The position numbers and the translations under genes are program-made. The notes beneath the pieces were generated by a model that saw only the letters and a list, made by a program, of their open reading frames with translations, did no database searches and was not told the origin of the DNA. A stretch of DNA of 64,000 bases from NCBI RefSeq assembly GCF_013093415.1, contig NZ_JABFBC010000002.1:744001-808000 (forward strand), given 5' to 3'. Origin of the DNA: Halovulum dunhuangense (lineage in GTDB: Bacteria; Pseudomonadota; Alphaproteobacteria; Rhodobacterales; Rhodobacteraceae). Positions 28,998-38,980 of the stretch are shown one piece after another; the first letter of the stretch is position 1; every line of letters begins with the position of its first letter.

Positions 28998-30368
28998 TCA
29001 GCCCTTGCCGAACTCGGGATAGGCTTCCATGCCGAGTTCCGCCATGTCGAGGCCGTTGACCTCGGCTTCCTCGTCCACGCGGATGCCCATCGTGGCCTTG
29101 AGGATGGTCCAGACCACGAAGCTGACCACGAAGACGAACACGCCCACGATGATGATCGGCATGAGCTGGCCCATGAAGGTCGCGTCCGAGTTGGTCAGCA
29201 GGACCGCGAGCGTGCCCCAGATGCCGGCGAACAGGTGCACCGGGATCGCGCCGACCACATCGTCGATCTTGAGCTTGTCGAGGAAGGGCACGCCGAAGAC
29301 CACGATCACGCCGCCCACGCCGCCGATCAGGGTGGCCATGCCCAGCGTCGGGGTCAGCGGCTCGGCCGTGATCGACACCAGGCCCGCCAGGGCGCCGTTC
29401 AGCACCATGGTAAGGTCCACCTTGCCATAGACCAGCTGGGTCAGCAGCAGGGCGACGACGGCGCCGCCGGCCGCGGCCGCGTTGGTGTTGGCGAAGATGC
29501 GGCTGACATCGGCCACGTCACCCACGGTGCCCATCGCCAGCTGCGAGCCGCCGTTGAAGCCGAACCAGCCGAGCCACAGGATGAAGGTGCCGAGCGTGGC
29601 AAGCGCGAGGTTGGAGCCGAGGATCGGGTTGACCTGGCCGTTCGCGCCGTACTTGCCCTTGCGTGCGCCCAGAAGGATGGCGCCGGCAAGTGCCGCCCAG
29701 CCGCCGACCGAGTGCACGACCGTGGAGCCGGCGAAGTCGAGGAAGCCGAACTGGCTGTCGAGGAAGCCGCCGCCCCATTTCCAGGAGGCCTGGATCGGGT
29801 AGATCAGGCCGGTCAGGATGATGGTGAAGACCAGGAACGGCCAGAGCTTGATGCGCTCGGCCAGGGTGCCCGAGACGATCGAGGCGGTGGTCGCGCAGAA
29901 CATCAGCTGGAAGAAGAAGTCCGAGCCGGTGGAGGCGTAGGACAGGTCGTCCGCATCCTCGGCCGCGATGCCCACGGCCTCGAGCACGGCGACGCCGAAG
30001 GCGCCGAGATAGCCGCCCGTCTCGTCGGTGCCGATGGACCAGTTGCCCAGCGGATACATCAGGTTGTAGCCGATCAGGTAGTACATGATCGCGGCCAGCG
30101 AGAAGAGCGCGATGTTCTTCGTCAGCTGCATGGTGACGTTCTTGGAGCGCACCAGCCCCGCCTCGAGCATGGCGAAGCCGGCCGCCATCCAGAACACGAG
30201 GAAGCCGCCGATCAGGAACAGCAGCGAGTTGAAGATGAAGACCGTATGCTCGGCCGCCTCACCGGTCGGCGCGGCTGCCTCGACGGCGGCATCCTGTGCC
30301 AGAAGGGGCGTGGCGACCAGCAGCGCGGCACCGGCAAGCCCCAGAAGTTTCATCGTTTTCGAGTTCAT
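28998..30368 (-). CDS. amtB: Ammonium transporter AmtB
   Basis: Trimeric ammonium channel of the inner membrane. The 456-residue product has a signal sequence (to LLAQ, about residue 25), eleven spans, and family motifs NSLLFLIGGFLVFWMAAGFAML (split over residues 47-68), DFAGSTVVHSVGG and GAIPVHLFAGIWG with the pore histidines. ATG at 30368 has AAGGAT upstream. It lies 34 bases after glnK on the same strand, the normal glnK-amtB operon in which GlnK plugs the channel when nitrogen is plentiful. Confidence 0.97.
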   Translation of the reverse strand: MNSKTMKLLGLAGAALLVATPLLAQDAAVEAAAPTGEAAEHTVFIFNSLLFLIGGFLVFWMAAGFAMLEAGLVRSKNVTMQLTKNIALFSLAAIMYYLIGYNLMYPLGNWSIGTDETGGYLGAFGVAVLEAVGIAAEDADDLSYASTGSDFFFQLMFCATTASIVSGTLAERIKLWPFLVFTIILTGLIYPIQASWKWGGGFLDSQFGFLDFAGSTVVHSVGGWAALAGAILLGARKGKYGANGQVNPILGSNLALATLGTFILWLGWFGFNGGSQLAMGTVGDVADVSRIFANTNAAAAGGAVVALLLTQLVYGKVDLTMVLNGALAGLVSITAEPLTPTLGMATLIGGVGGVIVVFGVPFLDKLKIDDVVGAIPVHLFAGIWGTLAVLLTNSDATFMGQLMPIIIVGVFVFVVSFVVWTILKATMGIRVDEEAEVNGLDMAELGMEAYPEFGKG

Positions 30369-30402
30369 TTCACCAGATCCTTGTTGGAGTGCCCGCAGCA
30401 GG

Positions 30403-30789
<387 letters not shown>

Positions 30790-30900
30790 TCACCATCGGG
30801 TGATGGGCGGAAAAGAGAGCGGGACTGCGCCGTTGGCCAGAAATTTGCCCAGGAACGCGGCGGTGGATTCGACAGAATCCGGGTTTCCGTGCCCAAAATG

Positions 30901-30914
30901 TGCATACAAATGCA
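30901..30914. promoter_or_regulatory. Short inverted repeat upstream of glnK and pbp
   Basis: TGCAT-ACAA-ATGCA, a perfect 5-bp palindrome, followed at 30930 by TGTGCACA. It lies in the divergent region between glnK and the PBP1A gene. A regulatory role is only a guess. Confidence 0.25.
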
Positions 30915-31024
30915 GCATTGCCTAATTCGTGTGCACATCATGTCCGCGTGCTTGCCTCTCCACAAAGGCAGGCGGAACGGATAGACTCACGCAAAACGAG
31001 CAGCTCAGAGAAAAGGCCGGTCAC

Positions 31025-33091
31025 ATGGCCAGACGCGACAGCACAGGCAGGGGCGGGGCGCCGAAGCGCCCGCGCCGCACCCCGACGCGCCCCCGCAAGG
31101 CGACAGCCCCCGCACGCCGGGGATCATCCGGCCCCGGCCTATTCGAGCGGGTGCTGCGATTCCTGCTGTTCGGGCTGATCGTCCGGGTGCTCTGGTGGCT
31201 GGGGCTGCGCACCGCCGTGATCGGCGGCATCATCCTGGGCGGCGCGACGCTCTGGGCCTATGCGCAGTTGCCCGAAGCGGAGGCGCTGCTCGACGGGCGC
31301 GAGCGCGGCTCGGTGACGCTGCTCGACCGGGAAGGCAACACCTTTGCCTGGCGGGGGCAGCAATACGTCACCACCCGCGCCGAGACGGCGAGCCCGCACC
31401 TGGTCAACGCGGTGATCGCGACCGAGGATCGGCGGTTCCACGATCATTTCGGGCTGGACCCCATCGGCATCGCGCGGGCGATGGCCGCGAACCTGCGGGC
31501 CGGGCGCGTGGTGCAGGGCGGATCCACCATTACGCAGCAGGTGGCGAAGCTGCTGTTCTTCGAGAATACCCGGTCGCTGGAGCGGCACATCAAGCAGGTG
31601 CCCTACGTCCTGGCGATGGAGGCGAAGTACACCAAGGAAGAGATCCTTTCGATCTATCTGAACCGGGCCTACCTGGGCGCGGGCGCACAGGGCTTCGAGG
31701 CGGCGGCGCAGCGCTATTTCGGCAAGTCGGCGCGCAACGTGACCCCGGCCGAGGCGGCGATGCTTGCGGGGCTCCTGAAGGCGCCGTCGCGCTATGCGCC
31801 CACCAGCGACATCGAGGCGGCGCAGGGCCGGGCCGAGGTCATCATCGGGCTGATGGAGGAGCAGGGCTACCTGTCGCGGGTGGATGCAGAGCTTGCGCGC
31901 GCCCTGCCGGCGCAGCTGTCGGACGCGGCATCGGCGCGGGCGGGCGGCTATTTCGCCGATTGGGTCATGTCGGCGGGGCCCAGCTTCCTGACCAACCAGA
32001 CCAGCGAGGACGTGGTCCTGCGCACCACCTTCGATCCGCGCCTGCAGCGCGCGGCCGAGACGGCGCTGGCCGAGATATTTTCCACCAAGGTGCGCGAGGG
32101 GTCGAAGGCGCAGGCGGCGATCGTGGTGATGTCGCCCGACGGCGCGGTGCGCGCGATGGTGGGCGGGCGCAACACCGGGGCCGCGCAGGCGGGGCAGTTC
32201 AACCGCGCCACGCAGGCGCTGCGCCAGCCCGGATCCGCCTTCAAGCCCTTCGTCTACGCCGCCGGCCTGATGGCGGGGATGCACCCGCTCGACATGGTGG
32301 TGGACAGCCCGATCACGCTGAACGTGCCCGGCTCGGGGCCATGGAGCCCGCAGAACTACACCCGTGAATACCTGGGCGAGATCACCCTGACCGAGGCTTT
32401 CCGGGAATCGATCAATACGGTCGCGGTCAAGGTGTCGGAACAGGTCGGGCGCACCCGCGTCCGCGCCATCGCGCAGGACCTGGGCATCGAGCGGCCCCTG
32501 GCCGACGGGCCGTCCCTGGCGCTGGGCGTGTCCGAGGCGACGCTGCTGGAACTGACCGGCGCCTATGCGGGCATCCTGAACCAGGGTCAGCGGTCGATGC
32601 CCTACGGGGTGATCGACCTGCGGCTGAAGGGCGACAACACGGTGCTGATGGGCACCGACCGCCAGGCCCCGATCCCGGTGCTGGACCCAGAGGCGGCGGG
32701 GATGCTGGTCTACATGATGTCCGAGGTGATCGCCAATGGCACCGGCCAGCGGGCGCAACTGCCCGACCGGCCGGCGGCGGGCAAGACCGGCACGACGCAG
32801 GCCGCGCGCGATGCCTGGTTCATCGGCTTCACCGGCGATTACGTCGCGGGCGTCTGGATGGGCTATGACGACAACACGCCGCTGAGCGGCGTTACCGGCG
32901 GCGGGCTGCCCGCCGAGATCTGGCGCGAGACGATGCTTCGTGTGCACGAGGGGTTGCCGCCCACGCCGCTGCCGATGGTGGTGCCGGAGGTGCCCGGAAC
33001 GCGGCTGCCCGACATGGGCGACGATCCTGTGGCCGGCAACATCCTGCAACAGGTCATCGGCGGCATCTTCGGCGCGAGCGGGCTTTACTGA
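31025..33091 (+). CDS. Penicillin-binding protein 1A family (class A PBP)
   Basis: Bifunctional glycosyltransferase/transpeptidase of peptidoglycan synthesis. The 688-residue product has a basic, proline-rich cytoplasmic tail (1-38), one membrane anchor (about 45-80), the GT51 domain with ATEDRRFHDHFG (catalytic Glu134) and GGSTITQQ, then the transpeptidase domain with the SxxK motif SAFK (Ser404), SIN and KTGT. Start ATG at 31025 follows AGAAAAGGCC. It is divergent from glnK and convergent with mlaC. Confidence 0.94.
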   Translation: MARRDSTGRGGAPKRPRRTPTRPRKATAPARRGSSGPGLFERVLRFLLFGLIVRVLWWLGLRTAVIGGIILGGATLWAYAQLPEAEALLDGRERGSVTLLDREGNTFAWRGQQYVTTRAETASPHLVNAVIATEDRRFHDHFGLDPIGIARAMAANLRAGRVVQGGSTITQQVAKLLFFENTRSLERHIKQVPYVLAMEAKYTKEEILSIYLNRAYLGAGAQGFEAAAQRYFGKSARNVTPAEAAMLAGLLKAPSRYAPTSDIEAAQGRAEVIIGLMEEQGYLSRVDAELARALPAQLSDAASARAGGYFADWVMSAGPSFLTNQTSEDVVLRTTFDPRLQRAAETALAEIFSTKVREGSKAQAAIVVMSPDGAVRAMVGGRNTGAAQAGQFNRATQALRQPGSAFKPFVYAAGLMAGMHPLDMVVDSPITLNVPGSGPWSPQNYTREYLGEITLTEAFRESINTVAVKVSEQVGRTRVRAIAQDLGIERPLADGPSLALGVSEATLLELTGAYAGILNQGQRSMPYGVIDLRLKGDNTVLMGTDRQAPIPVLDPEAAGMLVYMMSEVIANGTGQRAQLPDRPAAGKTGTTQAARDAWFIGFTGDYVAGVWMGYDDNTPLSGVTGGGLPAEIWRETMLRVHEGLPPTPLPMVVPEVPGTRLPDMGDDPVAGNILQQVIGGIFGASGLY

Positions 33092-33115
33092 CCCGCACGC
33101 GCCGCGAGGGCGGGT

Positions 33116-33733
33116 TCAGCCGCGGCTGCGCAGGTCCGCGATCAGGCCGTCGATGCTGTTGCGGTTCGCCTCGAGGATGGCGCGCACCTCGCTGCGTTCG
33201 GTCGAGAGCATCGACACGCCCTCGATGAACAGGTTGAACAGCCTGGGGCTGCCCGAGCGGTCGCTGACCTGCCAGTCCACGCGGATCGGCGCGCTGCCGG
33301 GGAAGGTCACCGCCGCGCTGACCAGGATGCCGCGGTCGCCCTCGTCGCGGGCGCCGGTCACGTTGAACTGGGCGCCGCGATATTCGCGGAACTCGGCGCC
33401 GTACTTGCGCGCCAGGTAGGACTGGAAGGCCGCGACGAAGGCGTTCTGCTGCGCCGCGCTGGCGCTGCGCCACGGCTGCCCCAGCACCGAGCGGGCAATC
33501 ACGGGCACGTCGGCGTAGCGGGCGAAGATCCGCTCGAACGAGCCGATCGCCTGGCTTTCCGAGGCGTTCGAGTTCACCACCGCCATCAACTCGTCCACGG
33601 CCTGCTGGATCAGCGCGGTCGCCTCGTTGGTGGTAAGCGCCGATGCCCGCAGCGGCACCAGTGCCACGCCGGCCGCGGCAAGGCCGACGGTCAGAAAGCC
33701 CCGGCGGCCGGGTCGGAAAAGGTCAGAAGTCAT
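33116..33733 (-). CDS. mlaC: Periplasmic phospholipid-binding protein MlaC
   Basis: Shuttles phospholipids between the outer-membrane MlaA complex and the inner-membrane MlaFEDB transporter. The 205-residue product has a twin-arginine-like signal (PGRRGFLTVGLAAAGVALVP), then the MlaC/Ttg2D fold with FERIFARYADVPVIARSVLG and the FNLFIEGVSML strand. It overlaps mlaA by 11 bases; the two make an operon. The mlaFED genes are not in the window. Confidence 0.92.
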   Translation of the reverse strand: MTSDLFRPGRRGFLTVGLAAAGVALVPLRASALTTNEATALIQQAVDELMAVVNSNASESQAIGSFERIFARYADVPVIARSVLGQPWRSASAAQQNAFVAAFQSYLARKYGAEFREYRGAQFNVTGARDEGDRGILVSAAVTFPGSAPIRVDWQVSDRSGSPRLFNLFIEGVSMLSTERSEVRAILEANRNSIDGLIADLRSRG

Positions 33734-34472
33734 AGGGGTTCTCCAGTTCTTCCGCGCTCACGCCGTCATTCGCGGCGCGCGAGCGGTTCTGCAGGTAGGC
33801 GATACGGGCGGCAGCATAGCTGTCCGCCGATTCGTAGAGCAACGCGTCGATCACGCGGCCCAGATCGCTGCGGATCTGAAGGACATCCGCCACCTCTGCG
33901 GCGACGAGATAGCCCGTGGAGCCGTCGGGCAGCGCGCCCGGGACCGGGTCGCCGACGCGGTCCACCACGCGGCCGAAACTGTCGCGCACCGTGCTGGGAC
34001 CAAAGACCGGAAGTTCGACGTAAGGCCCCGACGGCACGCCCCAGACGGCCATGGTCTCTCCGAAATCGGTCGGATTGTCGAAGACGCCCGCCTCGCTTGC
34101 CACGTCGAGCATGCCGCCGAGACCGAAGAACCCGTTCAGCAGAAACCGCGTGAGCGCGCCGCCCGCATCCTCGATATCGCCCTGGAGCAGGTGGTTCGCG
34201 AAGTAGACCGGCTGCGACAAGGTATTGACGCCGTTGCTTATTCCCTTTCGCGCCGGCTGCGGGACCGCCGTGACATACACGTCCGACGACGGCCGCAGCA
34301 CGTTGCGGTCGAGCCCCTTGTTGAAGGCGTGCACAGAGCGGTTCACGTTCTCGAACGGATCGGGCGTCTCGCCAGCGGGCACATCAGAGCGGGTGCAGCC
34401 CGCAGCGAGGGCCGCCAGCAGGCCAAGGGCCGCAAGACGCGGGAGCACGGAAAAACGCATTGTCTCAAACAT
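33723..34472 (-). CDS. mlaA: Outer-membrane lipoprotein MlaA (VacJ)
   Basis: Removes mislocalised phospholipids from the outer leaflet of the outer membrane. The 249-residue product has a lipoprotein signal with lipobox LAAGC, then DPFENVNRSVHAFNKGLDR, GDIEDAGGALTRFLLNGFFGLGG and FGETMAVWGVPSGPYVELPVFGPSTVRD split over the VacJ core. ATG at 34472 has GAGG 7 bases upstream; ATG at 34460 is an alternative. First gene of the mlaA-mlaC pair. Confidence 0.94.
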   Translation of the reverse strand: MFETMRFSVLPRLAALGLLAALAAGCTRSDVPAGETPDPFENVNRSVHAFNKGLDRNVLRPSSDVYVTAVPQPARKGISNGVNTLSQPVYFANHLLQGDIEDAGGALTRFLLNGFFGLGGMLDVASEAGVFDNPTDFGETMAVWGVPSGPYVELPVFGPSTVRDSFGRVVDRVGDPVPGALPDGSTGYLVAAEVADVLQIRSDLGRVIDALLYESADSYAAARIAYLQNRSRAANDGVSAEELENPYDF

Positions 34473-34628
34473 TCGTCAACCTCGGTGGCGGCACGATCAT
34501 ATACGCGGGCGGGATCAGTCTGTAACCGACGCTCCGCAGAAAGTGATGCTTATCGTGCGCACTCGCATATACTGAGCGGCGGCCAAAGGCGACGAAAGAT
34601 TGACGGTTTTTCCGCGAGAGGCAGGCCC

Positions 34629-36377
34629 ATGCTCACACCCGCGCAACGCAAGTCCAGGGCCGACGTCGCGGCAGAGATGGCGGCCGCGATGGGGCGCGGG
34701 CGCGGCCTGATCCTGTCGGTGGGCCTGTTCAGCGTTTTCGTGAACCTGCTGATGCTCACCGGGCCGCTGTTCATGCTTCAGATTTACGACCGCGTGCTTG
34801 CCAGCCGGTCCGAGGCGACCCTGGCGGCGCTGTTCGTGCTGGTTGCGGCGCTCTATCTGCTGATGGGGTTGCTCGACCATGCCCGCGGGCGGATCGCCGC
34901 CCGGATGGGCGCGCGCTTCCAGGATGCGCTGGATGCGCGGGTCTTCGAGTCGATCCTGCGCCGCGCCGTGTCCCCGCCCGAACGGGGCCGTCCGGCCACC
35001 GGCCTGCGCGATCTGGAGGCGGTGCAGAAGTTCCTTTCGGCGCCGGTCTTCTTCGCGATCTTCGACCTGCCCTGGGCGCCGGTCTTCCTGCTGGCGATCT
35101 TTCTGTTCCACCCGCTGCTGGGCTGGCTTGCGGTGGCGGGCGGGCTGGTCCTGGTGGGTGTCACCCTGCTGAACCAGGTCACCACCGCGCGCCCCAACCG
35201 GGAGGCGGCGGCCGCCTCGGCGCAGTCGCACGCGCTGGCCGACCATCTGCGCGAGGAGGCGGAACTGATCCAGGGGCTGGGCATGCGTCCGGCGGTGCTG
35301 GCGCGCTGGCGGCAGAGCCGGGACAAGGCGCTTGAGGGTCAGCTTGCGGTGGCGGACCGCAGCGGCGGCTTTGCCAGTTTCTCGCGGTCGTTCCGGTTCT
35401 TCCTGCAATCCGCCATGCTGGCGCTGGGCGCCTGGCTGGTGCTGCAGGCGCAATTGACCGCGGGTGCGATGATCGCCGCCTCGATCCTGCTGGGCCGGGC
35501 GCTGGCGCCGGTGGAACTGGCGATCGGCGGCTGGCCCCTGTTCCAGCGCGCGCGCGAGGGGTGGCAGGCGCTGACCGAGTTGCTTGCCGCAACGCCGCCG
35601 CCGGCGGAACCGACGCCGCTGCCCGCGCCGCGCGCCATTCTGGACGTGAACCAGGTGACGGTCGTGCCGCCGGGCGAGAAGACGGCCACGCTGCGGATGG
35701 TGGGCTTCCGGCTGGAGCCGGGGCAGGCGCTGGGGGTGATCGGCCCGTCGGGTTCGGGCAAGTCCACGCTGGCACGGGCGATCACCGGGATCTGGCCCAC
35801 CGCCTCGGGCAAGGTAAGGCTGGATGGCGCGACGCTCGACCGCTATGCGCCCGAGGCGCTGGGCCGCGCGATCGGCTACCTGCCGCAGGACGTGGCGCTG
35901 TTTCCCGGCACCATCGCCGAGAACATCGCCCGGCTTGCGGAAGAGCCCGATGCCGCCGCCGTGGTGGATGCGGCGAAACGCGCGGGCGCGCACGAGATGA
36001 TCCTGGGCCTGCCCGACGGATACGACACCCTGCTGAGCGCAGGCGGCAGCCGGCTGTCGGGGGGGCAGAAGCAGCGCATCGGGCTTGCGCGGGCGATGTA
36101 TGGCGACCCGGCGTTGCTGATCCTGGACGAGCCTAACGCCAATCTGGACGCGGCGGGCCAGCAGGCGCTGAACGCCGCCATCCGCCAGATGAAGGAGGCG
36201 GGGCGTTCGGTCGTGATCATGGCCCACCGGCCCGCGGGCATCGCCGAATGCGACCGGATCCTCGTGCTGGAGGGCGGGCTGCGCAAGGCCTATGGGCCGC
36301 GCGACGAGGTGCTGCGCGCCCAGCTTGTCAACTACGACAAGGTGGCCGGCGCCATCGGGGCGGAGGGACGGAAATGA
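34629..36377 (+). CDS. Type I secretion system permease/ATPase (PrtD family)
   Basis: Inner-membrane ABC exporter for C-terminal-signal proteins. The 582-residue product has an N-terminal transmembrane domain (five or six spans, residues 25-300) with PLFMLQIYDRVLASRSEATL, and an ATPase domain with Walker A GPSGSGKST, Q-loop YLPQDVALFPGTIAENIARL, signature LSGGQKQRIGLARA and Walker B LLILDEPNANLD. It has no C39 peptidase or degenerate N-domain, which is the PrtD type. It overlaps the HlyD-family gene by ATGA. No TolC gene lies nearby. Confidence 0.94.
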   Translation: MLTPAQRKSRADVAAEMAAAMGRGRGLILSVGLFSVFVNLLMLTGPLFMLQIYDRVLASRSEATLAALFVLVAALYLLMGLLDHARGRIAARMGARFQDALDARVFESILRRAVSPPERGRPATGLRDLEAVQKFLSAPVFFAIFDLPWAPVFLLAIFLFHPLLGWLAVAGGLVLVGVTLLNQVTTARPNREAAAASAQSHALADHLREEAELIQGLGMRPAVLARWRQSRDKALEGQLAVADRSGGFASFSRSFRFFLQSAMLALGAWLVLQAQLTAGAMIAASILLGRALAPVELAIGGWPLFQRAREGWQALTELLAATPPPAEPTPLPAPRAILDVNQVTVVPPGEKTATLRMVGFRLEPGQALGVIGPSGSGKSTLARAITGIWPTASGKVRLDGATLDRYAPEALGRAIGYLPQDVALFPGTIAENIARLAEEPDAAAVVDAAKRAGAHEMILGLPDGYDTLLSAGGSRLSGGQKQRIGLARAMYGDPALLILDEPNANLDAAGQQALNAAIRQMKEAGRSVVIMAHRPAGIAECDRILVLEGGLRKAYGPRDEVLRAQLVNYDKVAGAIGAEGRK

Positions 36378-37681
36378 CCGCGCGCAGGCCCGGGGCGTTC
36401 AGCGCCGCACGGCCCGTGGCGCTGGGCTTCGCGGCGCTGGCGATCCTTGTCATCGGCCTTGGCGGCTGGTCCGCGATGGCGCGGATCTCGGGCGCGGTGG
36501 TGACCGGCGGCATGATCGAGGTCGAAGGCAACCGCCAGGCGGTGCAGCATCCCGACGGCGGCGTGATCGGCGATATCCGCGTGATCGAAGGGCAGGACGT
36601 GACGGCCGGCGAGGTGCTTCTGCGCTTCGACGACACGCTGCTCCGCTCGGAGCTGGCGATCATCGAGGCGCAGCTGTTCGAGGGGCTGGCCCGCAAGGCC
36701 CGCCTGGTCGCGGAACGCGACGGTGCCGACGCGCCGGAATTCGCGCCCGACCTGCTGGCGGCGGCCACCGGAAGCCGCGACGTGCAGGAGCTGATCGACG
36801 GCCAGCGCCAGCTGTTCTTCGCCCGCCGTGACAGCGCCGAGGCCGAGGCCGACCAGCTGCGCGAACGGATCCGCCAGATCGAGCGCCAGATCGAGGGCGT
36901 CGGCGCCCAGATCGCCGCGTTGAGCGAGCAGCGCAGCCTGATCGGCGAGGAACTGGCCGATCAGCAGAGCCTGCTGGAACGGGGCCTGACCCAGGCCGGG
37001 AGGGTGCTGGCGCTGAAGCGCGAAAGCGCCCGGCTGGGCGGGCTGGTGGGGGAGTTGCAGGCGCGCGAGGCGCAGGCACGGGCCCAGATCTCGGAGACGG
37101 GGATCCAGATCCTGCGCCTGACCTCGACCCTGCGCGAAGAGGCCATCGCCGAGTTGCGCGACCTCGAGGTGCGCGAGTTCGAGCTGCGCGAGCGCCGCCT
37201 TGCCATGCTGGAAACCCTGTCGCGGCTGGACGTGCGGGCGCCGGTCTCGGGCATCGTCTATGGCCGGCAGGTCAATAGCGTGGGCGCGGTGGTGCGACCG
37301 GCGGATGTGCTGATGTATGTGGTGCCGCAGGACGAACCGCTGGTGATCGCCGCCCGGATCGAGACGATCCACATCGACCAGGTCCGGGTCGGGCAGGCGG
37401 CGTCGCTGCGCTTTCCCGCCTTCGACCAGCGGATGACGCCGGAAATCGAGGGGGTCGTCACCCGCGTGTCGGCCGACGCCTTTACCGATCAGAACACGGG
37501 AATCGCCTATTACACCGCCGAGCTTCTGCCGCTACCCGGCGAAACCGACAAGCTGGGCGACCGTCAGCTGTTGCCGGGGATGCCCGTCGAGGCCTATATC
37601 CGGACAGGAGAGCGGACGCCGCTGAACTACCTGGTCAAGCCGCTCGCCGATTATTTCAACCGCGCCTTCCGCGAAACCTGA
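36374..37681 (+). CDS. HlyD family type I secretion periplasmic adaptor (PrtE type)
   Basis: Membrane fusion protein linking the ABC exporter to an outer-membrane TolC. The 435-residue product has one N-terminal anchor (about residues 17-37), a barrel-sandwich hybrid domain with VQHPDGGVIGDIRVIEGQDVTAG, a long coiled coil (about 95-280) and the C-terminal LDVRAPVSGIVYGRQVNSVG repeat plus beta-barrel. Translationally coupled to the exporter gene. The RTX protein at 57453 is a candidate substrate. Confidence 0.94.
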   Translation: MTARRPGAFSAARPVALGFAALAILVIGLGGWSAMARISGAVVTGGMIEVEGNRQAVQHPDGGVIGDIRVIEGQDVTAGEVLLRFDDTLLRSELAIIEAQLFEGLARKARLVAERDGADAPEFAPDLLAAATGSRDVQELIDGQRQLFFARRDSAEAEADQLRERIRQIERQIEGVGAQIAALSEQRSLIGEELADQQSLLERGLTQAGRVLALKRESARLGGLVGELQAREAQARAQISETGIQILRLTSTLREEAIAELRDLEVREFELRERRLAMLETLSRLDVRAPVSGIVYGRQVNSVGAVVRPADVLMYVVPQDEPLVIAARIETIHIDQVRVGQAASLRFPAFDQRMTPEIEGVVTRVSADAFTDQNTGIAYYTAELLPLPGETDKLGDRQLLPGMPVEAYIRTGERTPLNYLVKPLADYFNRAFRET

Positions 37682-37694
37682 ACCGGAGCCCTTC

Positions 37695-38159
37695 ATGACC
37701 GGCATCATAGACGCCCGCCTCGCCGAGCTTGGCATCACCCTGCCCGACGCCCCCGCCCCCGCCGCGAACTACGTCCCCTTCGTGGTGGCCGGTGACATGG
37801 TGTTCATCTCGGGCCAGGTCAGCAGCGACGCGAACGGGCTGCGCGTGGGCAAGGTCGGCGCCGAAGTGTCGCTGGAGGAGGCGCAGGCCTCGGCGCGGGC
37901 CTGCGGGCTGGCGCTGATCGCGCAGCTGCGCAAGGCCGCCGGCGGCGATCTGGACCGGGTCGCGCAGGTGGTCAAGCTGACCGGCTTCGTCAACGCCGTG
38001 CCCGATTTCGGCCAGCACCCGGCGGTGGTGAACGGGTGCTCGGACCTGATGGTCGAGGTGTTCGGCGACAAGGGCCGCCATGCGCGCGCCGCGGTCGGGT
38101 CGGGCTCGTTGCCGTTCAACGTGCAGGTCGAGATCGAAGGCATCTTCCGGCTGGCCTGA
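37695..38159 (+). CDS. RidA family protein
   Basis: Members hydrolyse reactive enamine/imine intermediates. The 154-residue product belongs to the longer YjgH/YER057c-like branch: MVFISGQVSSDANGLRVGKVG, then QVVKLTGFVNAVPDFGQHPAVVNGCSD, and a HARAAVGSGSLPFNVQVEIEGIF end, where the Arg of RAAVG is the usual substrate-binding residue. The GDPD gene starts one base after its stop, so they are probably co-transcribed. Confidence 0.92.
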   Translation: MTGIIDARLAELGITLPDAPAPAANYVPFVVAGDMVFISGQVSSDANGLRVGKVGAEVSLEEAQASARACGLALIAQLRKAAGGDLDRVAQVVKLTGFVNAVPDFGQHPAVVNGCSDLMVEVFGDKGRHARAAVGSGSLPFNVQVEIEGIFRLA

Positions 38160-38160
38160 G

Positions 38161-38925
38161 ATGACCCCGCATCCCGATTTCCTGCGCCTGCCCATCGCCC
38201 ATCGCGGCCTGCATGACCGCGCGAGGGGCGTGATCGAGAACAGCGAAAGCGCCGTGCGCGCCGCCATCGCGGCGGGCTACGGGATCGAGATCGACATCCA
38301 GCCCTCGGCCGAGGGCGTGCCGATGGTGTTCCACGACGCAAGGCTTTCGCGCCTGACCGGGGCCGAGGGGAACATCACCGACCTGAGCGCGGGTGAGTTG
38401 GGCCGGATCGCCCTGACCGGCGGGACCGACCGGATCCCGACGCTGGCCCATATCCTCGACGTCGTGGGCGGTCGCGTGCCGCTGCTGGTCGAGATCAAGG
38501 ACCAGGACGGAACGCTGGGGCCGGATGTCGGCGCGCTGGAGCAGGCGGTCGCCGGGGTTCTGGCGGGCTACGGCGGGCCGGTCGCGGTGATGTCCTTCAA
38601 TCCCCATTCCGTCGCGGCCTTCGGCAAGGCCGCCCCCGGGATCGCGCGCGGGATCGTGACCGAATCCTTCGACGAGGCGGAGTACGACACCGTGCCCGAA
38701 GCCCGGCGGCTGGAACTGTCCGCCATCGCGGATTTCGACCGCGTCGGGGCCAGTTTCGTGTCCTGCAACTGGCGCGACCTGGACCGCACGCCGATCCACG
38801 GCCTGCGCGCCCGGCAGGTGCCGATATTGTGCTGGACCATCCGTTCCGCGGCCGAGGAGGCCGAGGCGCGGCGGCTGGCGGACAACATCACCTTCGAGGG
38901 CTACGCGGCCGCGCTGGCGCATTGA
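38161..38925 (+). CDS. Glycerophosphodiester phosphodiesterase
   Basis: Hydrolyses glycerophosphodiesters to glycerol-3-phosphate and an alcohol. The 254-residue TIM-barrel protein has IAHRGLHD with the catalytic His, IENSESAVRAAIAAGYGIEIDIQ with the metal Glu/Asp, MVFHDARLSRLTG, and LLVEIKDQDG. No signal peptide, so cytoplasmic (UgpQ-like). Start ATG at 38161 lies directly after the RidA stop. Confidence 0.92.
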   Translation: MTPHPDFLRLPIAHRGLHDRARGVIENSESAVRAAIAAGYGIEIDIQPSAEGVPMVFHDARLSRLTGAEGNITDLSAGELGRIALTGGTDRIPTLAHILDVVGGRVPLLVEIKDQDGTLGPDVGALEQAVAGVLAGYGGPVAVMSFNPHSVAAFGKAAPGIARGIVTESFDEAEYDTVPEARRLELSAIADFDRVGASFVSCNWRDLDRTPIHGLRARQVPILCWTIRSAAEEAEARRLADNITFEGYAAALAH

Positions 38926-38980
38926 CCGCGACGCGCTGGCGCCCATCTGGTATCGCTGGGGACCAGCAGCAAGGGCAGCC